A DNA stretch of 64,000 bases from Argentina anserina. Lineage: Eukaryota > Streptophyta > Magnoliopsida > Rosales > Rosaceae. The stretch spans positions 1,056,501 through 1,120,500 of the forward strand of contig NC_065874.1 of assembly GCF_933775445.1 (NCBI RefSeq), given 5' to 3'. Each line of letters starts with the position of its first letter. Positions within the stretch are counted from its first letter, which is position 1. The position numbers and the translations under genes are program-made. Under the pieces are notes generated by a model. That model did no database searches, was not told the DNA's origin, and was given only the letters and a program-made list of their open reading frames with translations. Below are positions 51,465 to 61,454 of this stretch, piece by piece.

Positions 51465-52348
51465 AACTGTGAGAGCAGAATAGTCAAAAAACTAATCAGT
51501 TATGAGGTTCACAAACAGAGAAGCCTCTATAAGAGTGAAGCAACAATGCCTTTGATGCCACTATTCGGAAGTGAGGCCTACGTACAGTACTGAACTAAAT
51601 GATTATATTATGTTACTAATGATTTTTGACAAAAGTTTCATAATTGCAAAACTGGAAGACCTCAAAACCAATAATAAGCAGAAGTCCTGGGGGTGGGGGC
51701 CTACACATAACGTAGCACAATGCACAAAGTCGATGGGGTTATAAATTATGTAGCCATGATATAAAGTGATACTAATTAGTGTTTGTAACTGCGGTGATTA
51801 TTTATTATTACTAACAATCATCGTAGCAGTTAATATGATAATCATTGCAGCTACAAATTCGATAATCATTACAGCGATAATTGATAGGCTAGACATATCA
51901 ACGAAATTTTCCCCTCAAACAGTCGACTAATTAGAATTGACATATAAGCATAATTCACGTGATTAAGAGAATAACCAGTCAGGATTCAGAATTGTTAAAT
52001 ATCTATGTATTCTTTTGCATCAAAATGAGTTGTTAATATGTCTAGAAAAGTAGACTAGGACATCTATCATTGTCAAAGAAAAGTATCACTAATGTTACAG
52101 AAGCTCAAACCAACTGGTAACTCACAAAACATTGGCGCTTATGCAGTGTAGCATGGTTAATAGCTTGTAAACCGACTTATTTCATGATATAAACCAATAC
52201 CACAAGGCAAGCAAATACAAACAAGCCCTTCAAGCGATTTCGACAGTTCTAGAAGCAATGCTGAACAACTGCTACTCAAAAAGTTTTCTGCTTGAGGCCT
52301 TATCGTGTAAGATGGTTCTTGTTTGTGTTGTGTGCATTTCATAAATAT
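51465..52348. other. Promoter side of beta-glucosidase; no other gene seen
   Basis: AT-rich. One GATAATCATTAC/GCAGC-like motif is repeated around 51800-51890. No exon recognised. Confidence 0.4.
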
Positions 52349-52790
52349 GATCATGTCTGAAAGTACTATACCAGGATTTTTCTTGACAGTTCAGGTTTTT
52401 GTATCATTTGTATGACACCTTGATCTGATAAAATTTGAAGTCCAACTCCTAATGTGCCTCACAAGGTAACGGTACTGCAGAAGTAATCTACCATACATTT
52501 TCTTAGCTCTCGAGGTACCAGTGAATAAAAAGACTTGTAGGAGCCAAACACTCTAGCTACCAAATCCATGATCAGGTCTGAGAGTAACATCCCAGGCTTG
52601 TATTTGACAGTTTCAAGTTGCTGCATCATTTCTATGCACGCAATGATTTGACAAAATCTGAAATCCAGCTCTTATTGTGCCTCAAAAGGTAACTGGCCTC
52701 AATAAGCATGCTTCTTATTTACTACAAAATCTACAATACAAATTCTCAGCTCTCAACCACTGAACAAAAAGACTTGTACGCATACGCTAA
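52349..52790. repeat. Diverged ~220-bp tandem duplication
   Basis: Copies begin at 52349 and 52569 with TGATCAxGTCTGAxAGTA. Shared blocks follow in the same order: TTGACAGTT, TGxATCATTT, GATAAAATTTGAAGTCC against GACAAAATCTGAAATCC, GTGCCTCA-AAGGTAAC, and AAAAAGACTTGTA. Part of a third copy may follow. The function is unknown. Confidence 0.75.
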
Positions 52791-52980
52791 CCATATGAGC
52801 CAAATCCGTGGTTTCAAGACTATGATCTCGATCACACAAAACAAGGAAGTTCAGTTGACCATACACTCAGATACCCGTTTGATTGATCGTCCAAATATCC
52901 AGATATCTATAAGCAGACCAGTCTCATCGTATCTCGTAATCGGCTGTGTTACATGCTAGCTTTGATATCTTCAAACTTCC

Positions 52981-55287
52981 TCACTTCTTGCTGCCCTTGT
53001 TGCCCTTGTTGCTCTGCACACAAAGTTTAACGGCAAAATTGTCAGCCAAGTACTCCAATCTGCCTATTACATGAAGATTTTAACTTTGGAAGTTGAAAAT
53101 TTAACATGCGGGCGTCTCCGTGTTTTGCGGAGCGACCCGAAAGGGGAAAACTAGGGTTTCATCCCAAGCATGACGGCGCCGTGGATCGGTGATCGTGGGT
53201 GGCGGCGAGCAGTTCCTTCGCATTTTGATTGCCCCCATATAATATTTTGTGGCCCTTGAAATGTTATAAGGCCACCTTCTGTGAGTTCTTTGTCACCATA
53301 TGAACAAGTGGGATTGAACTATTGAAGGATGCATATTGGAAACTAAACATAAATCTTAGCCATGCATAACATTAGGCATTTTGACCCCAGACAAATTTTG
53401 AGATTCTGATCCAATATTGTAAGATTGCATACAGAGCAGTCATCTAATTAATCGATGAGAAAGTAAATTTATATTTACCTGTGAGTAAAGGAAGGTGCCA
53501 AAGATTGCAATGGCTGCTCCGAGGCAATTGATCGGTTGAACAGGAGTCCGGAAAATGATGATGGAAGAAACTATGACGGAAATACGCTTCATTGTGTTCC
53601 CAATGCTGAATGTCAAGGGAGAAATTTGATCGAGCGACATGTACGAAACCTGATTATACAAGTGATAGAAGATACTTTGAGCTGCCACCCACCTGTTTTG
53701 AATACATTTACAAATTTCATAAGCTAGGTAGTCCCTTCAAGATCCAAACTAGCACATAATGAAAGCTCAGCTTAGAGGCCTTTGTGTACAAGCAACTAAC
53801 AACTAAATGGACAGAGCCAATCAGTTTCACCTAACCAATTCAAACCTACAGCAAGAAAATTCAGAAGCCAAGTTCTGCAAGTCATATATCCTACTCATGC
53901 AATTGTATGCTTCTCTAATGTTCTAACTTCGAGTTCATTGTCTAGATATATACTAGATACCAAGTACTCAACCATTCTGCTATGTCTACAAGCATGCAAT
54001 ATATTATTTTCTACTTCATAGTTGAATTGGATCAGGCATACCAACACAAGCAACCCAACAATTATAATTACACACAGATTTAGGTGATTGTATTTTACCA
54101 TACGAAATTGGGACCAATCTGTTCAAGGGCTGTCTTCCATCCAGCAGCCCATACCTGGGGACCCTCGACGGCAATGGCAAACGGAATCAGGATCAATAGA
54201 GACAACATAGACAGACAAGCATAGTAGTTCATGCCACTGACAGACTTCCCCTTCATCCCTTTCTTCGAAAATATGTTTCGAAACACGAATGCCAGATTTG
54301 ATATCATAGCTCCCATAAACCCTGATGTACACAAAGCAGCACAATTTGGTACTCATCAGTAAAATCAACAATCACCAAACTATACAGATGCAACATCAAA
54401 ATGTGATAAATGCAGAGTTCCATCAATCAAAACTATCACAATTCAACAAATTTTGCTCACCAATCATGTTGAAATTGAGCTCGGTTATAGCAGCAAGCCC
54501 ACATCCTCCAATAATGGGCAACAATGAGAGGTAAACAGAAGTGGGAAAGGTTTCGCCTAACAAGAACCTAGAAACCAAGACACTGAAAGCAGGTTCACCA
54601 CTCTTGATGATATGAGTGAACGAAACTGCAACATTTGCCATACTCACAGTCGCCGCTACATGACCAATTGAATGTGCCACTGCAACCTATACAAACAACA
54701 CAAAAATCAACAAACCAATCCAATCAAAACACCACAAACTTCATATCATTACGGATCAAACATGTTTTGCATACCGGAGACAGTGTCTTCCAGAAGTCCA
54801 CATCTGTCTTGGGGGCTTCAGCAATCCCAACAGCCCAAGAAATGAGCATCATCAGAGACCCAGTTGCGAGTGACAACGTCGACGTAAGCCATGGAAATGG
54901 GAAGACATTCAAAACCTTCTTGTTGTAAATATTGAACACAACATTCAAAGCCCACCAGGTCGCAAAGTAGATACTAATCCTCAACGTCTGGGCTGTCTCC
55001 TTCCGAGCCTGATGGTCCGGCAGGTCGATGTTGATCTCGATCGGGCGTGAACTGTCTGCCTCATACGCCTCACACCTCGTCGAATCCCTCTTATGGCTTA
55101 TGGCCACCAATGCGAAGCTCTCCGCTGAAGAAATGTGGAGCGGCTTGTGAAAACAGAGCATGCTCTGTTTCCCATTGTGAATATTATTAGGGAAGGAACA
55201 ATGTTCTATTATCGGCAATGAACATTTCTGGGTGGAGAGCTGTGCCGACGTGAACGTCGGGGTTCTGAGCCTGACGGAAGAGATCAT
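52981..55287 (-). CDS. GPT1: Plastid glucose-6-phosphate/phosphate translocator
   Basis: It exchanges glucose-6-phosphate for phosphate across the inner plastid envelope, feeding starch synthesis and the plastid pentose phosphate pathway. Exons: 55287-54775, 54686-54461, 54321-54099, 53692-53479 and 53013-52981; 402 residues. The first 90 or so residues are a Ser-rich transit peptide. The mature protein begins near the [20 protein letters not shown] helix and has about eight to ten hydrophobic spans. [34 protein letters not shown] and [20 protein letters not shown] are GPT hallmarks. The last exon is only 33 bp and adds a Lys/Gly-rich tail (NKGNKGSKK). GPT1 versus GPT2 cannot be settled here. 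Confidence 0.93.
53014..53478. other. Last GPT intron with a GC-rich insert
   Basis: Within this otherwise AT-rich intron, about 53107-53225 is GC-rich and contains a short hairpin (CTCCG...CGGAG). It looks unlike its surroundings. It could be a retroposed 5' leader or an element end; I cannot identify it. Confidence 0.4.
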
Positions 55288-55835
55288 GTTGGCTTGTGTT
55301 AATGGTGGTTCTGGGATCGTTTCTTGCTAAATGATGATGTGTTTTATAAGATGGAGAGAGAGGAGAGCTTGGAGAGAAACCAGAGAATGTAGGGTGAGAA
55401 AAACAGAGAGAAAGAGAGGGAAAGTGTGAGTGATTGTAAGGGGAGCTTTGAAAAGGTCTTTGCTGTGAAGAAGATGAAGAAGAAGAGCAGAGGGGAGTCT
55501 CTTTATATATAACGAGGGAGAAGAGGTGAAGCAAGTTTCGACCGTTCAGTGTGCGAGTTTGTGGGTTGTGAAACACTTGTCTTCATATTGTAATCATTGT
55601 TTACCATATTATGTAAATAGAATTATTATTATTATTATTATTATTATTTTATTTTTTTACATTTCGATTTTAATGGTAATGAGAATTCTCGTAAGATTAT
55701 TTGGCCCTTGAGTTCTATACTCATTACTAGAAGTATAGAAAGCGAGTCAGCACCATAAACGATATGAAGTTAGCCATTTAGGGGACCCTAAATGGAAGCT
55801 AGGCAGAGCTAGGTGGTCGCGAATCTGTAAATCAG
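55288..55835. other. GPT promoter / leader and intergenic
   Basis: A pyrimidine-rich leader on the minus strand (55290-55570). An (ATT)n microsatellite of about ten units lies at 55620-55649. No other gene. Confidence 0.5.
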
Positions 55836-56315
55836 GCGAGAAATTTTTTATTGTTGTCGTAACATTACGTGACAATGTTTAGTGATTTACTTTTAAGTTC
55901 TAATTATATTTGACATGTAAAATTTAATTAAAAAATTATATTTTAGTTATTTTGTTAAAAAAAATTTAGGTTTCGTTTTAAAACCATACACCATAAACTC
56001 TAATACTCTAAACTCTACACCCTAAACCCTATACCATATACCCTATACCTTACACCCTAAACACTAAATCATATACCCTATACCCTAAATCATATACACT
56101 ATACCTTATGCCCTATACTCTATACTCTAAACTCTAAAATCTAAACCGAAAATTCTAGTTCAAAATCATCAATACATATAAAAATCATTTTACAAATAAT
56201 AAAAATATGTTAAATTATAATTTTGGTGTAATAAATTCACGTGTCAAAATATAATATATAAGGAGTATCACTAAACACTGTCACGTGTACTACGGTAACA
56301 TATAAAAATTTCTCG
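55836..56315. mobile_element. TIR element (MITE) with telomere-like core
   Basis: The ends are imperfect inverted repeats of about 50 bp. Left: GCGAGAAATTTTT, then TACGTGACAATGTTTAGTGAT. Right, read inward: TCGAGAAATTTTT, then ACACGTGACAGTGTTTAGTGAT. The core at 55985-56150 is a run of degenerate CCCTAAA / CCCTATA words. There is no transposase. Exact ends and target duplication are uncertain; the class may be Mutator-like. Confidence 0.65.
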
Positions 56316-57670
56316 ATCAAGCGGTCGAGAAAAAGAAAATAAGCGGACGCAAAAGTGTGTTAGGCAAGAACTAAGTTGGCTCGATATTTCATTTGTTTTA
56401 CTTCTTCGAAACCAAACACAATCCAATCGTATGAGAGTATGAACATGGCAAAAGTGTAAGCAAGAGTTGCAATGCATATTCAACTTTCAAATTCCGGTAT
56501 TTACCATTTAACCTTGATAAATGAATGTTAACGACAACTTTTAGAAAATTATTACTCTAGTCGGCTCAATCCTCATAACAACTTCAACTTAGAGATTCAT
56601 TCAGGGTTGATCTTTCCCTCCCTCCTCTGCTTCTTTGACCCCCTTTTCTTTCCAACCAAAAATATCAGCCATCATTATTTGATGTAACAACACAACAACC
56701 CCTTGTATTCTTTAATCCACCAACCTCCATTTTAGCCCTCTAAGATTGAAGCAACCACACACAACATATGTACAGCGCTCTATTCTAGACCGCTAATGCA
56801 TTCCAAGTCTCACTTAATCTAACAGGTAAACGACACCGTTCCGAGCTGAATGATTGAATGGAACCAAAGAAAAACATATCTTGATGAGAAGGCGATGGAC
56901 ACCTGGGGCCTTGCTGGTAGTCACGTCAGGGCATGAAGCCGAAACTTGCATGCCGAGTCTGTCTTTGCTCATCTGCATGTAACAACATGCCAACAATGAT
57001 GCTCATTTCCACTGTTGCTTTCACATTTTTGAACGATGCAGAAAATTTTGAAGTAAAGGGTATTAACCAACGGCTCCAGGCAAGCTCTGGTTGGGGTCGT
57101 CAAGAATGAAAGATCGTTTTTTATCAGTTTATGGTAGGTGACCCTTATAATCGTGGACCCTAATGCTCGTGATGCTAATGCAGAAGCTAATATGGTATAT
57201 ATGTATGAATATTCTGATGTCTTTGACATCATCTGTTCTTCGAAATAACCTTGAGAATTGGTTATACATGAACTTATGATCTGGTATATTTGGATTTGCA
57301 TCGATCAACAAGTCTATAACATTAATAACAACCTTTTGATTCGTTGAGTGAGGATTATTGGTCATCATGCATAGTCTGTATCGCTTGGATTTGTAAAACA
57401 CGACTAAAATCGATTCAAGCATATAGTACAGAAGGATCAACATATCAAAGTTTGAAATGAGCAATCCGAACAATAAGGATTGAGCAATTCGTTTAAAACA
57501 TAGGGGCAATAGAACCTTCTTGAAAGTTGACATATACTTCGAGTATCTTTTTTTTTTATCATCAACAGTTGCATTCACCAGCAGTTTCAACTTTCAAACG
57601 CAGAAATGTCAAAGATTCAAGTCAAAGTCTAGATCACACATTTTAAAACTAAATGACTCAAACAATAAGT
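56316..57670. other. Intergenic, no gene supported
   Basis: The minus-strand frames at 57129-57590 and nearby have no family motif that I recognise. It may hold the 3' UTR of the F-box pseudogene. Confidence 0.4.
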
Positions 57671-59263
57671 TCAAGAAGTAAGAACAACTTCACAGCTTTC
57701 TGATACTCTTGAAAGATCAAATATCTGTTTGTGAACATCGTGTTTCTTCTCTAGCCCCATTTCATTGTCTGTACCCCAAGTTACAGTCATCTTCTCCAAA
57801 ACGGTTGCATTCTTTAGCAGAATTTTCACTGCATCTATGTTATCCTCATCTCCATTAAAATCATAGACTTCAATCTCTTTCATGTGCGAGAAGCATGGAG
57901 GCAAGGGCTTCAAAACTCCATCTTTAGCAACATCTGAGGATGCGTCAATCCCCTATGGCATAATTGAGGTGCCCTTCAACAACATTGCTGGAAAATAAAT
58001 ACAAGAGAACACATTGCAGTACTTCTGAAGTTACCTCAGGGAATATCAAAGTTTGAAGAGAAGGACAGTTGTGGAGCATCGGCAAGAATGGTTCGCTACC
58101 AATGCTAGTGGTCATGTCAAGCTCCAAAGTGATCATATCATTGAACAAAGGCAGCTGGGCCAGTAGTTCTGGTGCATCAGCTAGGACCACCTAAGCACAA
58201 TGAGCACAATCATCAAGATATTAAACAAGTTATTCACGGTTAATGAAACAATTGAAACACTTAAACCAACTGATACATCGATTAATTGATAAATATATCC
58301 AATTGACCTCCAAGACATTAAGAGATAGTTAGATGCTCCACAGTAGATAACCCACTTAGAAGCTTATAAAAACGGTAAGCAGCACGTCTCTTGGGTTCAC
58401 AATAAAACAACACGAATTATAGCCTCATTCAATGAGGATGAATTGCAGAAGCAACATTCATTCAGGAACTCACCCGTGTAAAGAAACTTTTGGAGATTAT
58501 CTGCAAAAACCATTATCTGGCATCCATCAGAACACTTGGAAGCTCTCGCAACACTCACATTTCCTTCAGTCATGATCAAGATCCTAAGCTTGGGAGCAAC
58601 AATACTAACAAACTTGATATTCATCCAATAGCAATCTGTTAGAGATAGAACCTTCAGGACTGGGAAACCAGAAAACAATTGCTGGGTTAAGTAGTCATCA
58701 GAAAACACCACAGACCGGAGATTTAAGCTCTTTAGACTTGAGAAGTAAATCGTACGACGGTACGAGGAACCTTGAAAACACAAGGCATTTCTAGATCTAA
58801 AACCTCAAGTGTTGAAGAAGTAAATAAGAAATCCGGCAATAAAACTGGTTCATCGATGATTTGCAGTCTTATGGAAAGCTCTTCAATCTTCAACATTCCG
58901 TCTTACTACAGCCAGAGATCCATGCATTAACACAATGTGAATCACCTAGCACATAAACACTAAGATCAAAAGCTTCTATATTAGCAGGGCCACGAAGAAG
59001 AAGTGCTCTATCCACAAAATTTACCAAAAGATCTCTCTTAGAGTCTTAGGTAGTGGTTCATCAAAGGCATCGAACTCAAAATGAGGAAGTGATGTCCACA
59101 GGTATTCCCATCTTTTGGAAAGTATGCTTGTTCTAATAGCCTCTTTTGTTGGGAACAGGGAGAGAATATGTAGAATAAGGATATCAGGTAAATCACTTAA
59201 ACTCTTGCTGTCTCAATCCAACTTCTGCCTTTTGGGATTTAGTTTTTGAGGACTTGAATCCAT
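57671..59263 (-). pseudogene. F-box / LRR / FBD pseudogene
   Basis: Plant F-box/FBD proteins are substrate receptors of SCF ubiquitin ligases. Reading from the ATG at 59263: a basic start (MDSSPQKLNPKRQKLD) hits an in-frame TGA. A good F-box follows (SLSDLPDILILHILSLFPTK, then LSKRWEYLWTSLP). The frame is lost after LPKTLRE near 59035. It resumes in another frame (VNFVDRALLLRG) and is lost again near 58905. LRR text follows (YFSSLKSLNLRSVVFSDDYL, FPVLKVLSLTDCYW), then more LRRs (58190-58035). The FBD domain (57949-57671) has CFSHMKEIEVYDFNGDEDN and LLKNATVLEKMTV. One stop and at least two frameshifts make it a broken copy. Confidence 0.8.
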
Positions 59264-61454
59264 AGTTCAGATCGTTGTCCTGCACAACCAAACAATCTTT
59301 CAAAACAGACAAATATAACTCGAATACCTATAACAGGATGGTTGAAAATATACCAGATAATGATGTAAACATTCAACTGAAACAGGAATCACTCTGTGGA
59401 CACACAACTTTGCAGAAAATTTTGTACAAATTTAACAAGAGTTGCACAACAATAGCCATCTCAACCCCAAGGTCTGCAGTACTATCTACTTCTTGTTCCC
59501 TTATTCATAGTCTTATCATCATACTCTAGCAATGATCATCATTACAGGGTTCAAGAAACCAAGAAAACTCCTGCATATTTTGCACTGCAGTATTCTGTAC
59601 TGCAAGAGTGTTTTCCACAAACTTCATGAACACTAGAGTTTCTATATTGGAGGGAAATCAGGGAATCACTGATGTAAACTGAATTCACTGCCATCATTTT
59701 GACACAATTTATTTTTTTATTCCTGCATTATGGAATTCACTATCATCACATTTTCATTCAAACCAATTACACTGCCCTAATTAAAGGAATTGTGCCAATA
59801 CCAACAAAATCATCCATATGAATTTCTAATCAATAAAAAGCTCGCATCTTGAAAGCTCAAACAATCAAAGAACAAAAAGAAGAAACAAACTTTCTTCACA
59901 AAAGTAATACCAGCTTCACAGATTACCTAAACAATGGTAAAATTTTCCTCACCAACAACAATAGAAGATAAAAGCTCTTGAAACAAACATTAAGGTAAGT
60001 AGTTGACAAACCCAATAGTCATAAGTACAAAGAGCACCCAAAATATTCTCGATTTAGAAAAACAATAAGCAACTGGAAAAATCCAGAATCAGACATCAGA
60101 AAACGAACAAAGGAAAGGGAAAACGCAAACCTAGAAAGAAGGACGTTTACCTTCAAGCTAAAGCTTCAGAACTAATTTGTTCTATTCTGCTTGCCTCCTT
60201 GAGTTTCAACTTGAAGGTAGAACTGAACTCACTTCAGTTCATGAGTTTCATCTTATAGCAAAGAAGAAGAGTACAGTACAAGGGTTTTTAACCTCGGACG
60301 TGATTGAAGCTTAAGCCCAATACTCGTTGATGATGACCCACTCAACCCCATACAAATCAAATAGTCAATACCCATACAAGTCTCACTGGTCAACACTGGA
60401 TCAAATCTAGCCTTGTACCATATATCTGTACACCCAGGAGTATTTGGTGAACGGCGAAATATATCCTTGAGTAATTTTTTCCACGTACATAGAAAGAAAA
60501 ATAATCATGTAAAAATAGAAATATTTCATTGATGTGTTTTAACAAAATTATTATTGGTATGAAATAAAATTACATAAAATAATTATCTTTTAATAATAAA
60601 CTTCAAATAAAATTCTGCAACCCGTGCATTGCACAGATACGAGATTAGTAGCTTATGAAGTCGACATTAAACTCATTATAGTCATGTGGAGGCTTTTGGC
60701 TCAATCATCCTAGGAGGATTGTCGAGATAACCAAAAAATCCTGGGTTTTTTTTGTGTGTTTTGATCTCTAGTGCAATGTCATTTTCTATATCCGAAATGT
60801 AACATTACGGCTTAAAAAAACACAAATTATCATCATAGCATTAGGAGTAGAGTTTAGTAATACACAACCAGAAAACACTGCAAAGAAGATAAAATACAAC
60901 ATCACGACCCGCAGCCTAGCATTCCTTAGCCGATAAACCACAAATCGGTCACCAAACATTGTGACTCGTCTCCACGCACTAGTTGTAGTGCTGTACTATC
61001 TCGAGACTCAAAACTGTTACACACGAGTTATCTCCGCACCAATTTTTCAAGTGTTTTTTTTTTTCGGGTTATGAACACCTCTTCCTAAGAGAATGCAAAC
61101 AGAACCCTTGGGATCTAGGGTTTTAAAACTTGTCACACTTAAATTGGGTATTTAATTACTATATAGGTTTCCAACTTTCCATATATAGCCCCCCCATAAG
61201 GCGGTTATAAACGGCTTGTCGTTGGTGGTCAGGCGTTTTAACTTTAAACCACCAAAAAAAGCCAAAAGAACGACCCACACGACGAGAGCATGAGTTTCTC
61301 TTCTTCACGAGGATAGTGGCACTTCTCCTCCTCCTCCTCCTTTCTATGGCGGTGGGAACAAACCCTAATGCAATCCTCACCCTACTACGGTGGGAGCCTA
61401 TCCTAACCCTAACCCTAACCTAATCTCTCACCTTCTTCTTCTTCTCTAATCCCC
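59264..61454. other. Intergenic; PCFS4 promoter at right
   Basis: About 2.2 kb without a supported exon. The left part is probably leader DNA of the F-box pseudogene. Around 60900-61080 there is a less AT-rich stretch of unknown origin. The last 200 bp are the pyrimidine-rich PCFS4 leader. Confidence 0.4.
61403..61420 (+). promoter_or_regulatory. Telo-box tandem motif in the PCFS4 leader
   Basis: CTAACCCTAACCCTAACC, about 35 bp before the start codon. Telo-box motifs (AAACCCTAA-type) occur in promoters of plant genes for translation and cell growth. Function here is inferred. Confidence 0.6.

Noticed and set aside
55600..55660. (ATT)n run as a regulatory site
   Set aside because: It is a simple microsatellite with nothing linking it to gene control.
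57129..57590. 153-codon minus-strand frame after the F-box pseudogene
   Set aside because: No recognisable domain, AT-biased composition, and no splice partner that extends it sensibly.
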